DNA of 64,000 nt from Pyropia yezoensis (GCA_009829735.1 CM020620.1:7580545-7644544), one strand, 5' to 3'. Positions 39,776 to 51,544 are shown, numbered from the stretch's first letter. Notes: generated from the letters alone by a model not told the origin. Translations and numbers: made by a program.

Positions 39776-40882
39776 GAGGACGGCGGCTCTCTCATGGGCT
39801 CCCCAGGCGCTCTGTGGAGCTCACGTGCAAGTCGCACAAGAGGCGTGGCCAATTGGCTGCCTCTTTTCGGGGCTCCGCGGGGTGGCTAGGCGGAGTTGCC
39901 TGGCCCGGGGCCCCGTTGTGAGGAAGCACCTACACTTGGGCAACCCTCAACGTACTCGTGATGGTGTCAGCGACCCGTGCCAGTCAATAGGGCGACAGGG
40001 TGCGGGGAAGAGGATGGAAATGGTGACGGTGGTGGGTCTGGGGAAGAAGACGGCGCGACGTCGGTGGTGATCGAGGGGGGCTCAAAGGGTTAAGGTCGTC
40101 TTTCGTCTGTGTCTGTGGTTGCCCGTCCGGTCTCCCCCGGTGGTGCCGACACCCACGCACTATATACTCGCGTCGGGGCACCGGAGGTGCCCCAAAGCAT
40201 GCGTTTCCCCGTCGCGCCGCCGGTAGGCACAAAACGGCCCAAAAACAAAGCATGGCTCTCAGAACAAAGCCTGGGCGGGCGTGCGCACTAAAGGAGTGCA
40301 GCCCCAGTTTGCCCCAAACGAAGGGTACTGGCGTGCAGCGAGAAGTGCGCCGTCTCAGCCGGCCCCAGACGCCAGTCGGTCGGAAGGTCCGAGAGGCGTG
40401 TAAGCACGGTTCGATCGAGTCGATCGAATCTGCCAGCCGGCTAGCCAGTCACATCGCTGCAATGCTGCTGCGAGGCCATTCTAACGGACTCGCCAGCTGT
40501 GGCAGATGTGGCTCGTCATGGGTGCTGACGCTGGCGCCTTTCGACAGGCCATGATGGGTTGTCGATGGCTGCTGTCGTGCGGCCAGCAGACACCGTGAGA
40601 CAGCGGCTGACTCATCTTGACCCCCGGTCTAAGACATGCCACAACCGTGTGACGCTGGGAGCGTGGCGCCGCGGTACCCTCGCCACATCCGAAAAAGCTG
40701 TCTAAGAAATGTGGCGAAGTGGCACTGGACTTCATGACAGTTTCATATTTGACAGACTGGGATTCTTTTGAATGGCTGGGCTGTTCTCGACAGAGTGACG
40801 ACAGCGCGCGTGGCCACTGCCGCCATCTCCTGCCGTCCCCAGGCCGTTCTGCGAGGTGCGCGACTCCGCGTGCCACTCTACC
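39776..40882. other. Upstream region of the Harbinger transposase
   Basis: Contains a TATATA word at 40160-40166 within CGCACTATATACTCGCG and a palindromic GGGGCACCGGAGGTGCCCC at 40176-40194. It may hold the element's left end, but I could not identify terminal inverted repeats. No host gene is seen. Confidence 0.45.
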
Positions 40883-42064
40883 ATGGCTACCGCTGGCGAC
40901 TCTGACGATGAGGTGTTCATGGTTAACGTGCACCTGGCCGCCGGAATGTTCTTTGCGAGTGGCGCTGGGGAGCTCTGCGAGGAGAGTAAGCGCAAGGGGC
41001 CTTTTGAGACCTTTTCTGCCGCACGAAAGCGATACGGTACGGGTTTCATTCGCGCCATACGCATGTCCGAGCCGTGTTTTTGGCGGTTGGTTGAGAAGCT
41101 TAAACCTCTGCTCCCCTCCCACGGATTGTCCGCCAGTACGCGCGTGTGCTTGGCGTTGCGATTCTTCTCGGGGGCAATGTACGTCGACGTTGTTGGGACA
41201 CATCTTGTTTCAAAAGCTACCTTTTTTAACTCGGTCTGGGATGTTACGGACGCGTTGCTGAAGGCGCCGGAACTGCAGATGCGGATGCCCCTTTGGGACG
41301 CGGCGTGGCGGAGGCGCGCAGCTGCCGGTTTCCAAGCGCGCGGCAACAGCCCACTGTCCAACATCATCGGGGCTATGGACGGCATTTCCATCCGGCAGGA
41401 GCGACCTTCTGCGACGGAGGTGACGTGCACCAAGGACTACTGGAACCGGAAGGGGTTTTTCGCCTTGAACGTCCAGGCGGTATGCGACGCAAACTACGTT
41501 TTCACGTGGATGAGCAGTCGCACTCCGGGCTCAACCCACGACTCTACGGCGCTGGCTGTAAGTGACCTTGGCCGCCTTCTATCCGACCGCCGCAACCCCC
41601 TGACGATGACCTTGATTGCGGAGGGGTTGTGCATCGCAGCGGATGCGGCCTATGCGGATAGCGAGGTGCTCGCTGTTCCGTGGCCAGGGGGGGGGGGCGG
41701 GGATATGTGGCGGGACGGGTACAACTTCTACCAGTCCTCGGCCAGAATCCATATTGAGCAGGCTTTTGGTCAACTTGTGTGGAGGTGGGGCATTTTGTGG
41801 CGACCGCTTCGTATGCCTTTTGCGAAAAGGCCGCTGGTTATCAAGGCGGCCTTTCTGCTTCATAACTTTTGCCGCGAGAATGATGCCGTGCCGCTGGCAG
41901 CTCTTGCTGACGCGGCCGACGACCGAGCAAGGATGGAACTCAACGACAGCAGTGGGCCAGATGCCCCACGGACGCGGGCCGGGCAGGCGGGGTCGCGCCT
42001 GCGGCGCCGCATGACGGCTGCTGTTGAGAGCGCCGGCCGAGTGCGCCCCCCGGTGCACCGGTAG
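40883..42064 (+). CDS. PIF/Harbinger-type DDE transposase, 393 aa
   Basis: ATG at 40883 (CCATGG context). The protein matches Harbinger transposases in length and order. An N-terminal helix-turn-helix-like region (FSAARKRYGTGFIRAIRMSE, SASTRVCLALRFFSGAMY) precedes the DDE core: Asp166 in GAMDGISI, Asp254 in IAADAAYADSEVLAVPWPG, and Glu292 in RIHIEQAFGQLVWRWGIL. The typical KGFFALNVQAVCD and TPGSTHDSTAL segments lie in between, and the LLHNFC motif near the end. All three catalytic residues and an intact frame suggest recent or current activity. A 12-base G run (about 41689-41700) encodes a Gly stretch between Asp254 and Glu292 and is a likely site for frameshifts. A SAP-domain ORF lies convergently 257 bases downstream. 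Confidence 0.9.
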   Translation: MATAGDSDDEVFMVNVHLAAGMFFASGAGELCEESKRKGPFETFSAARKRYGTGFIRAIRMSEPCFWRLVEKLKPLLPSHGLSASTRVCLALRFFSGAMYVDVVGTHLVSKATFFNSVWDVTDALLKAPELQMRMPLWDAAWRRRAAAGFQARGNSPLSNIIGAMDGISIRQERPSATEVTCTKDYWNRKGFFALNVQAVCDANYVFTWMSSRTPGSTHDSTALAVSDLGRLLSDRRNPLTMTLIAEGLCIAADAAYADSEVLAVPWPGGGGGDMWRDGYNFYQSSARIHIEQAFGQLVWRWGILWRPLRMPFAKRPLVIKAAFLLHNFCRENDAVPLAALADAADDRARMELNDSSGPDAPRTRAGQAGSRLRRRMTAAVESAGRVRPPVHR

Positions 42065-42321
42065 TAAGAGAGCGCTTGTGGCGACCAGGAGTGGGGGGAC
42101 GTGGGGTGTTAACCGTGGGAGGAGACGTCGTACGTTGGGCTTTGAGCGGCGGGAGAGGTGGAGGGATGGGGGAGGAATGCTCGCCGACGAGTGGGTTGTT
42201 GGTAAGGTGCGAGAGGGGTCGCTCTACTGCAAGAGGCAGCAGATCGACAATGTAGCGCACTCTAAAATTTCTACGTCCTCCTCATGCCTTGCTCTCATGT
42301 CCTCACCAGGGCAAGGAGTAC

Positions 42322-44208
42322 CTAACCCTGCTCATTGACGTCACTGTCACCCTCGCGCTCGCCCTCTGCCTCGCTATCCTCAGTCCGCTTGCGCTTGGGG
42401 CTGCATTCCTTAATGGCCTCGACTAGCTGGGCCTCCAGAGCCCTCGCGACTGCGTCCGAGCTACCCGCCGCACGGTTCGCTTCCAGGGCGCTGGTGAGCT
42501 CCTTCACCATCAGCACAGCCGTGCGACGATCGGAAGAGTCGGCCATCGCTGCCGACGAGCGCGCAATGGACGCAAACGTGTTAGCGTTTGCTCGACTGGT
42601 GCGCTTGGCTGCCGTGTTGCTGCGCGTTGCAGTAGAGGGCGCCGGCAGCTGCTCGCCGTTGCCCGTGTTGCCCCCGCCCACTTCACCGCCAGGACGAGCA
42701 AACGACCCGCTCTCCGCCCCAGCCCCTCCATCAAGCTCCTTGTTGACCAGCGTCAGGAGCATGTCACTGTCTTGGATCATGAAGTGCATGTAGTTCAGTA
42801 CGAAATCTTCCTTGCTGTACTCGTTGAAGTCGGCACCGTTCTGCCCAGACTTGCAGTAGTTCTTGTTAACAAGGTGCATTCTCGTCGCAATCTGCGATGT
42901 AAAGGACAGAGAAGCCAATCGTACAACCACGCAACCAACGAGCAGAGCAGGGCAGCCAATCAGAAGGCACAGCTTGACAGAAGAATATCGTAGTTCGTTC
43001 CTGCTCAAATGAGTTGTCCACCAGGAGCCTCCAGAACCACCCGTGACATCAATAGAGTTGCCCCGTGACTTCACCAACAAACGTACTTCTCGATACTTCG
43101 TCTGGAGCTTCGCACCGTAGCGGACGTTAGGGTGGTTGTTGGTGTGGCAGTATTGACCCCCAGGTAGGGGGGGAAACACGTGCCATGCAAGGGGCGGCAG
43201 GCCACTAGCCTGACCCGTTCCTCCCAATGCATTTGGGTCCATATTCCCTAAGTTGGGATAGTTAGCTTAGTAGTAAATCCAACTGGGATTTGAGGGTTTT
43301 CTGCATTTATCGTCTTGAATTTTCGTGTGGCCCGGTGGGCAGGTGCTGGGGTGGAAGATTCTGAGTGGCGAGATTCTGAGGGGACCCTGGGGGGATAAGG
43401 GGAGGGACAGCGGGGCTTGGCCTTGCTTCCCCGTCCCGACGAAGAAACTGTTGGCCCACACACCATGTTCTTGTTTGTCAGTGGGGGGATTGCCCCACAA
43501 CAGGGATAGAGTGTGTGCGACTTGCACTTCTTCCGGTTACCCCGACACGGGAGGCAGCCCTTGCGCACCGCCCCAACTTGGGTGCCGTGTGTGTGAGTGG
43601 TTTTTGCCACAGTTGGGATCCAGGGTGAAGTTCTTGCAGCTGTCTGGCACAGTAAAAACCTTATCAGAGTTAAATGCCTTGGCTACCTCCGACTCCCACA
43701 CATCCACCTTGTCCTCTCGCGCGCCCTTCTGCTGGCGCGTGAGGGAGCCTCGGCTGGCGGCAAAGGCCTCCGCCAGGGTCGGCAGGGCCATCACATAGAA
43801 GAGTCGCCCGAACTCATGCTTGTTGAACGGAGGTGCCTGCGCGCGGGCCGGGCTCGGCGCAGGGGTGGAGGAGATGGAGTCAGGGGCTCGAAAGTGGTCG
43901 CTCAGCCGCTGCAGCAGCACAGCCTTCACACCATTGGACGACAGACGCGTCGACTTGCACGCGTCGCGTAGCCCTCGGACGGTAGTGGGCAACGTGGTTG
44001 CCTCCGCACCTCCCTCTAGGGGCGACCGGGCGGCCGCAGGCTGCGCCGTGGGAGCGACAGCCAAAGGGGGAGGTTGGGGGAGTGGGGCAGAAGCAGCTGC
44101 CGGAGGGAGAGGTGGGAAGGGCGTGGCAGGAGAGAGCGGAGCAGTGTCGGCGGTGGGGCGGCTCGGGAGGGAGGGGGGCGGGGAAGAGGGTGGAGTGATA
44201 GAATCCAT
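42322..44208 (-). pseudogene. SAP-domain protein, possibly the Harbinger accessory ORF, broken by a solo LTR
   Basis: ATG at 44208. After a Pro/Ala-rich ~75 residues comes a SAP-like helix-extended-helix DNA-binding motif (LRDACKSTRLSSNGVKAVLLQRLSDHF), then a region with WESEVAKAF and NFTLDPN. There a 469-bp LTR (43143-43611) is inserted with 5-bp duplication GTTGG. Beyond it the same frame resumes (VRYGAKLQTKYREVRLLVKSRGN, NGADFNEYSKEDFVLNYMHF) and ends with a basic KRKR motif and acidic tail at 42322. A short stretch (about 42895-43040) with membrane-like translation may be an intron. Harbinger elements usually pair the transposase with a Myb/SANT-type DNA-binding protein; that this SAP protein plays that part is inference from position. 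Confidence 0.6.
43143..43611 (+). repeat. Solo LTR of the 9.4-kb chromovirus family
   Basis: 469 bp, reverse complement of the 4454-4922 and 13360-13828 LTRs with scattered differences, flanked by perfect GTTGG duplications (43138-43142 and 43612-43616). It arose by insertion followed by LTR-LTR recombination. Confidence 0.95.
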
Positions 44209-45388
44209 AGGTGTGGCTGCAGGGAAGGCGCTTCGTGAGGGTACACGCGCGGGCCGGATGATGAGGCGTCGATGGGGATAGGCGGTGTGAAAGTAACTAG
44301 GAAGCGCTCTGGCACAGAAAGAGCTATGCACGCGGAAGAGAAGCGAATGAGGGTTGACGCCACAGAGAGCGGCTTATGTATCCAGATGGAACAACTTGCG
44401 GCACCCGGCGGCGCCCGCCGCTGCGCGCTCACGACCCGGGCCGAGTCAACCCTGGCCTCTCCCCAACACGTCCAGCCCCGCCCCTCGCCCTCGCCCTACC
44501 CCACGCCCGTTCGCCCCACTGATACCTCAACAAACCATCAGGCGTGAGCTCCCGCTCTCCCTCGAACGGACCTCCCGCCAGTAGGCCCCACCCCCACACA
44601 ATTCACCTCCCCACGCCTGGATTGTCGTCGCGTTCCTGATGGCAGGGATAAACAAACACAGACGCAGAGCAGGGAAAAAGAGAAAAGCGCAACCCATCCG
44701 GTGGGGTGTCAGACAGCGATCACACCCCTCCTCCATCCCACCAGTCGCCCCCACCACCCCCCCCCCACACTCATCGCCGCCCAGCTCCACCCTCTCGCGC
44801 CCCCTTCCCCCATAGGCTGGCGTGAACACGTGCTGCAACACGTACAAATCTGCGCGTCGGAGGTCGCGGGAGCGATCGGCAGGCAGCACGCCGAAGCTGC
44901 CCGAGCGAGGGGTGAGAAGCGGCCGCAGACCGAAGCGTCGAGGTGCGACGCAGCAGCGCGCCCGCGCTCGCGGTCGGCGGTCGGACGAGAAGGTTCAAAC
45001 CAAGGCAGTCCCGGAGGCCAACGCAGTTCCCATACAAAGTCAAGAGTGTGATATCCATAAGTGATGTGGCGCTGTGTGTGAGGTGGAACGCCACATGGCT
45101 TTGGCTCGAGCCATGTGGCGGTACCGTCCGACACTGCAAGCACAAACACGTGGCCTCTGCAGCCAATGAGGGCATGCCACGGCGTACCACAAACTCGGCG
45201 CCATATCGTGTACCATGTCTTAGACCGCCCGTGAGTCTGGAAGGTACACCGCGTCATGCCCCACAATACAAAGAATTGATCCATGTTGCCAGGAGTTGGT
45301 TCGGCAGGATCTGTAAGGAGAAGTCCCAGATATTATCCCTTAGGTATGAGGCATGGGATTAGGGGTGAAATCCTTCCACCTCCCCCCC
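44209..45388. other. Upstream region of the SAP ORF, no further gene
   Basis: May contain the right end of the Harbinger element; no terminal repeat was identified. A palindromic word occurs at 45096-45117 (GCCACATGGCTTTGGCTCGAGCCATGTGGC pattern, two halves of 10 bases). Confidence 0.4.
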
Positions 45389-45990
45389 TTAGGACGTGCG
45401 TCGAAGGAAAGCTTCGAGAACCTCAGGTGCGTTATCGAGGTCTTGGTTGGTTAGCCAGGTGTTCTCAGTGACATCGCAGCCTGGCCACTTGAACAGGTAC
45501 TGCAGTTGTCCACGGCGTTTTCGTGACCGTATAATGGAGTCCACTTCGTACCCAACCGAACCGTCCGGAAATGTTACCGGAGGTGGAGCGGGAGGAAGTC
45601 GACCATACGGATCAGCGCTGTACGGCTTCAGTAGACTGGCGTGAAAGGCGTTGTGCACCATTCGATCAAGGACTGCTTGAGGAAGATCCAGACGGAACGT
45701 AACATCGTTGATGCTTTCAGTGACTCGGTATGGTCCCGAAAACTTGGGCATCAGCTTGCGAGCGCCTTGGAGGGCGTCCGGCATGAGATTCTTGGTGCTC
45801 AGGAGCACGAGATGGTCGACAGCGATCGTACATGGTCGGCGTCGGCGGTTAGCGTACGCCGAGCTTGTCTCAACTCAGCGTCGCCACCAATGTTTTCAGG
45901 CCCTCCGAGCTGTTCCATGCCTGCTTTCATGGGGATGGTGGGCAAGTGGGGAAGAGGGAACGGACAGGGGGAGCACAACACAAATACTAT
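45389..45990 (-). pseudogene. Decayed chromovirus fragment: integrase C-terminus plus chromodomain
   Basis: The minus frame ending at 45389 has KFSGPYRVTESIND, MVHNAFHASLLKPY and a chromodomain (GYEVDSIIRSRKRRGQLQYLFKWPG, then NTWLTNQDLDNAPEVLEAF), the standard end of a Ty3 chromovirus pol. Upstream, residues resembling ELRQARRTLTADADHVRSL sit in a shifted frame (to about 45990), so at least one frameshift has occurred, and the rest of the element is absent. Its chromodomain is clearly different from that of the 9.4-kb element, so it is a separate lineage. Confidence 0.8.
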
Positions 45991-48817
45991 CGAAAGCAGA
46001 ACATGAAAACGCACTGTCCCGTGTGGCTCGCATGTCAGTCCACCGCGTCCACGGCGCTACAGTCCTCCCCCGACCATCCCACGACCTCCAATCCCTCGCA
46101 ATGTACAGCCACACCACCCCCGACACAGTGGGAACAACATACCAGATGTGGCGTGCGGGCGTGACCCAGAGCGCCCTCCCCAACAGGCGCACTTGGTCAA
46201 TGCCGCGGCGCTTGCCAGCGCGCCGCGGACGTCGACAAAGTGGACGTTGGCGTGAATGCGCGTCTCAAGAAGAATTGGACAACATTACTGGACACGGGAG
46301 GATGCAGAAGGTGGGGCGGGAGGGGAGGGCGAAACACATCAAGAAGCACCATGGGGCAAAGAATAACAACGAAGCAGAGAGTCCACGCGAAAAAGAACAG
46401 AGCGTCAGAGGCCACACCGTCTCGAACACAGTGCACACACGCGGACGCCCATGCGGGCGCGCGCAGGATCGCGTGACTGCCGCACGCATGGAGAGGGGCG
46501 AGCGGGCGGCGACGGAGATGACGGCAGCGACAGTGGCGACGGTGGTAGCGGTGACGACGACGACGGAAGCGACGACGCACAGCATTGCCGCGCTCCCCTG
46601 CAACCCCCCCTCCACACTGAACGTACAGCACGTCTGATTTGAAGGTGCAGCTGACGACTGCGGTGTGCCGGTGTGGCCGTGTCCGACATATCCCCCGTCA
46701 CTCCAGGGTCCCGGTTGGGCCCCCAAATGAAGGCGCGCAGCGATCCTGGCCGCCGTCCTCCTCCCCGCGCAGGCCCTCTCGACCCCGGTCCCCGAATGGG
46801 AGGCGTTCTCCGCGCCCCCCCCCCCGCACCCCCCGCCCCAGCCACCGGGCGCGCATTGGGCCTCGCGCGCACCCCTCCCCCCCCCCCCCACCGCACCGCC
46901 CCGCTGCCTGGCCGGTCGGATGGAGGGCCGGCGCAGATGCGCAGGACACGTGCCCAGTATGGTCGGGGCTCGCCCCTATCCCACCCTTCTCTCGAACACG
47001 CCGGATCGTGCTGCGGTTGGACAGCCCACACTCGCGCGCCAAATTGCTCCTCCCGAGCGGCGCCACGTGCCACCCGTCGCTCTTCCCTTCAGGTGAAGCA
47101 GCATCGTTTCGTGGGTCAATGTCGGCGCACACATCTAGCGGATCTGCAACCCCAAGTTAGGGAGAATATTCAAGCAAGCACATCTCTTGCCACCGAAGGG
47201 ATTTTGACGGTGCAGCGAAAACCCTGTGCCACGATGGCGTACAACGTGGGACGCGCACAGCCAATCATCTGGCAGGGCTCTGGCACCCTGGTATGGCTCG
47301 AGCCATGCGGCGAGCCAAACCCACTGAGATTGGTCGACGGTATGGCACAAGCCATTGCAAAGGCCCCTTTATCCGCCAATACTCGTCTTTATCCGTCTTT
47401 TATCCGCCGTATTGATTCGTAATTCTATTGCCCAAATCAGAGACGATGAGGCCCGTTTCAGCCCGTTTGGCTCCCGTGACGTTGCTGCGGTGACCCTTCT
47501 GCAGCCATCCGGCCCCCGATCTGCAACGTGGCACGAATATGGGCGAATACTCTCGTCGTTAGACGTGCTCTAAGTACTACTCTGATTCATGTTCTGTTGT
47601 CGTCAAAGTGAACTATGAGTATGGCCATGCTGTGAAACACTCGAGGGAACTCAGACACTCTGTCGACTAAGTTTTTTTTTTCCACCTCAGCGTTATCGGG
47701 GGAGGGGAGCAGTGGCAGGTCAGGGGGGTCGAAAGCTGCTGGTTGCGAGTACGTAGATGAGTTTGCCGTTCTTGGAACGGCAATGTACTCTACGCACGCT
47801 CCTGGGTCCAGGGTCCAGACGCTGTCGCCTGGAGGTTCAGACGCTGTCGCCTGGAGGACGGCCGGTGGTGTGGGATGACGACCGCGGAGCTTTCGACAGC
47901 ATGCGGCAAGGTGATGGGAAACGATCTACAGGATGGGCTCCGCGTGAGGGATCGATGGGTAGCGAGAGCCGCGCATGTCGGCTGGCTGTTTAGTTTGATC
48001 ATACGAGGTCCTTCTACCTATTTTCCCTCTCAGTCCCGCGCAACATCGTTCTGCGACCGCCGAGGAGCGCTCTTCGAGGAGCTTCGCCTAAATGAAGTTT
48101 CACCACTCCCACGTTCAGCAGCGATGCGATGCCGCGGCGAGTTTCTACCTTGACGGGATTTTGAGGCTCTCGCAAGCGACTCGTTGATTTCTGCTGGGCA
48201 GCCCTGTCTGGATGGAGTCGTAGGCCGGCCAGATTAGGGGCTTAATGCGTCGGATAGGTACATACATACGGTACTTTCAATTACTGAAAGATCGTAACAT
48301 ATTCGTATCAACTAAAATGTTCTCCATTTAGAATGCTGTAGGTCAGGTTCGCCGCGGCGCCTCGCGAGGCATGCACGCAGACCATCCAAGTTGCTAAAAC
48401 CCTCTGTGCATCATGCGTCGAGGTCTCGCGGTGCCGTGACCATGTTAGAACAGTCACTTCGTCAGCTATATTTAGTCTTCCGGAGCCTGGAGAGGAAGTT
48501 GTACGGGTTGGGGACAGGGGAAGGGGGGGGTGAGGGGGGTCGGGGTGAGCGCGCTGGGAAAGAAGTGTCGGTACGCTTGGCGAGGAGGACGCTTGGTGAA
48601 AAGTGGTATTTTACGCCTGACAACCCTGGACGGAAACCCCATCCTCAATAGGCCTAGAGGCGCAACGTGCATGCCGCGACCGCAGCAGGCAAGCGGCAGG
48701 AGTACACCAGGGAAGAGAGAAAAGAGCGCACAAGAGAGACGGCATGAGACCCAGACCCAGAGCGAGAGAAGTAAGAAAACAAAGGAGATAAAAAAAGACG
48801 AACCAGAGAAGCGGGCA
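45991..48817. other. Gene-poor stretch
   Basis: 46200-47150 is GC-rich with shadow frames; 47400-48480 is less GC-rich. A 20-bp direct repeat, CAGACGCTGTCGCCTGGAGG, occurs at 47816-47835 and 47838-47857. No gene is supported. Confidence 0.45.
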
Positions 48818-50677
48818 TCAGCAAAAGGACAGGTCCTCCCCCGTGCCGCCCGACTCGAACAGCTGCCGGTCAAACGCCTCTATTTGGTGGAAGTACTTGA
48901 GCTGGTCGCGCAGCTCAGCGGGAAGCTCGGGTAGCAACCGCCGCGGGATGAGGAGCGTCGACAGGTTGGCGATATCACTGAACACCTTGTTGTTGTCAAC
49001 CGTCGCGCGGAGGTAGCCGTGGCCGAGCGTGCCACCCGTTCCCACCTTGATGCCAATCATCCGGTGCACCATCTGCGAGTGCCGGTACCGCCACTGGTTG
49101 AGCTGTTCGTCGACATCCACGAGCACGTGGAGCAGGCGGGCGGGAAGCTGAAGCATAGGCTCGTCCTGGTAGAGCATTATCATGAGCGACGAGTGGGTGG
49201 CTCGGAAGCCCAGCCGCCGTGCGCCCGTCGAAATCATCTTTTCGTGCACGTCCCGCCGGTAGACCGACTCAAAGGTGCCACGGGTGCGCTCTAGGTCGTT
49301 CAGAGAGCGGGCCAGGTCGTCGCCGCTCAGCTGGCGCTCCAGGTTCGCCCGGTCCAGTGTGAACATGCGGTCCACAGCGGTCTCATAGGCCGACGGGAAG
49401 CTATAGCCGCGAAAGTCACGGAAGGGGATGTGGCGGAGCCAGCGCTCGACATAGTCAAATAGGGAGGGCTCGCCCTGGACCTTGCGCAGCAGCGCCTGAT
49501 GCTCGGGGGAAACGTTCTTGATCCACTTCCCGTTGAGCCGCTGCTCTGGCCGCACCCCCAGCTTGATTTCAATCAACCGGAACTGGAAGGATTGGAAGCC
49601 CGACGCGGGGAAGAGGTAGTCGCGAAAGTCGAGGAACTCTTGTGGGGTCATCGTCTCGAGGACGCTAATCTGGTCCACAAGGATCTTTTGGATGGCACGG
49701 ATACGGCTCAGCCGGTGAAGCGCCAGGGAGATCTTCTTCTCCCCCATCGACAGCTCGGCAAAGATGCGGCGCACCGAGTCCAACTCAAAGATGATTTGCT
49801 TAAACCACAGCTCGTACGTCTGGTGAATGGTGATGAACAGCATTTCGTCGTGGTGGGGGTCGCCTGCGGCAAACGACAGCGGCCGCTGACAGGATAACAG
49901 CTCGTCCAGCGCCAAGTAGTCGGGGTAGTAGGGCGTCTTCTTGGCAGCCGGCTCCCCCGACCCACCCGCCTCTGCCAAGCCGCCGCCGGCCCCAGCGCCA
50001 GTGGCCACCGTCGCAGCGGCACGCGTCTCGGCTGCCACGGCGGGCCCCAGGTGTGCCGCCTCCAGCCCCGCTGACATCTGTTCCACCTCGCCATCCGTGG
50101 AGGTCGCTGCCGCCGCCCCCGCGGGTCGGGTGGGACACCGCGGGGACGCCACGCCACCGCCGCGGCCGACGGGCACCCCCGCCGTGCCGCCCTTGGCCAC
50201 CCCCTTCATCCCCTGATAGGCAGCCACGCCGGCGTGCCCGTTGGGGACCATCAGCCCCCCACCCGACGGGGGAGACATGGCCGACAGAGGCGGGGTTCCG
50301 CCATACATACACCGCGTACTGTCACTGCCGTCGCCACCAGTCCGCGACTGGGGGCCCGCCGCCGCAATGGATATGGGCCCAGAGGCGGAGCCATTGGGCG
50401 CGTGAGGGGACCCCCCATCCGCGCAGCTGCTCCCGTCGCCGATGCCACAGCCATTCCCAGAGGCAGAAGCACTTCCAGCACTCCCGCCGCCACCACACCC
50501 GCCAGCACCACCGCCGCCGCCGTCGCCGCCGCCGTCGCCACCACTGACACCAGCAGCAGCATCACCAGCAGCAGCACCGACACCCCTGCCGCCACCCCCC
50601 CCAGCCGCCCGCTCAGCCAGGCGCTCCATGGCGCCAATACCGCTGAGGACGCTGGTGCCTGCAAACGGGCACGCCAT
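48818..50677 (-). CDS. TDO: Tryptophan 2,3-dioxygenase with a long low-complexity N-terminus, 619 aa
   Basis: TDO is a haem enzyme that opens the indole ring of tryptophan to N-formylkynurenine, the first step of the kynurenine route. The last 372 residues match the family over its whole length: HDEMLFITIHQTYELWFKQ (distal pocket), SGFQSFQFRLIEIKLG, and YRHSQMVHRMIG followed by KVGTGGTLGHGYLR, the segment with the proximal haem histidine and substrate-binding loop. The first ATG of the open frame is at 50677; it leaves a 247-residue Gly/Ala/Ser-rich extension in which conserved order is absent, so a later start or an unseen intron is possible. No intron is needed in the core. The gene is divergent from the RING-H2 gene and on the same strand as PAH. 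Confidence 0.9.
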   Translation of the reverse strand: MACPFAGTSVLSGIGAMERLAERAAGGGGGRGVGAAAGDAAAGVSGGDGGGDGGGGGAGGCGGGGSAGSASASGNGCGIGDGSSCADGGSPHAPNGSASGPISIAAAGPQSRTGGDGSDSTRCMYGGTPPLSAMSPPSGGGLMVPNGHAGVAAYQGMKGVAKGGTAGVPVGRGGGVASPRCPTRPAGAAAATSTDGEVEQMSAGLEAAHLGPAVAAETRAAATVATGAGAGGGLAEAGGSGEPAAKKTPYYPDYLALDELLSCQRPLSFAAGDPHHDEMLFITIHQTYELWFKQIIFELDSVRRIFAELSMGEKKISLALHRLSRIRAIQKILVDQISVLETMTPQEFLDFRDYLFPASGFQSFQFRLIEIKLGVRPEQRLNGKWIKNVSPEHQALLRKVQGEPSLFDYVERWLRHIPFRDFRGYSFPSAYETAVDRMFTLDRANLERQLSGDDLARSLNDLERTRGTFESVYRRDVHEKMISTGARRLGFRATHSSLMIMLYQDEPMLQLPARLLHVLVDVDEQLNQWRYRHSQMVHRMIGIKVGTGGTLGHGYLRATVDNNKVFSDIANLSTLLIPRRLLPELPAELRDQLKYFHQIEAFDRQLFESGGTGEDLSFC

Positions 50678-51544
50678 GCCGCTCACGGCCGAGACCGTCG
50701 CCGCCGCGCCCACAACCGCCACTCTGGTCGCTGCCCCGTGCCGGTTACCGCCTATCGCCCACTGCGGGCCCGCAGCAGCAGCCAGCTGGCTGGCTCGGAT
50801 GCACCGGACCCAAGCCCACCACGCGCGCGGCCGGGAGGTCGGTGTCGTTCCGCCAGTCCCCTGGGCAACGGCTGGGCAACCACCTACGCAAGGCCCCGAC
50901 CACCGACCGCCGCACGACCCAAAACGGGTGTGTGACGACGAAGTGTGTCCTCGGGGCACCCGTGCGGCCGCCGCCGTGGATTGCGTTTGGCGGGGCTGGA
51001 GAGGGATGGGCTCCACCGCTCGAGGACTAATGTACGAGACGGGTGGTGGGAGATGCTTGACTGCTATTCGAGGCGGCCGTTCATTGGTTGCCGCTGCTCG
51101 GAAGTGGTACACGGTATTCCGAAAAACGTATGGAAGAATGTACTACAATACTAACTAAATGTACTCGATAATGTACTTTCGCGTTCCCAGCCTTGGAGTT
51201 GAATCCGCAGACCGCTGTCGGGTGCGTGGCACCCGTAGACGCCGCATCCGTGATGCCGCAATCGTCTCGCTGCTCGCCCACACTGCACGCTGTCCAAGCT
51301 GCCTATGGCTCGAGTGGCGAGATGAGTGCAGTGGGTCTACCGTTTCCGCTCACGCACACTCCTTTGCGTCCTTCCCTTTTCCGCTCCCCTCTGTGACCAG
51401 CTGCTGGTGAACGGCGTTGCCTTCCGAAGAAGCCTGTTCCGTGGTGAGCCTCGTCTTCGCCACGTCCCCGTCTGCCGTACGTGCCAGTTTCCCTCCGTCC
51501 CCTCCCCCGCCATCCCCGTTTCACCTGCCTGATCTGTCACCGCG
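50678..51544. promoter_or_regulatory. Intergenic region between TDO and the RING-H2 gene (divergent)
   Basis: 867 bp. 51120-51185 is AT-rich with repeated TGTACT words (AATGTACTACAATACT, AATGTACTCGATAATGTACT), the only candidate core-promoter stretch I see. Confidence 0.35.
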
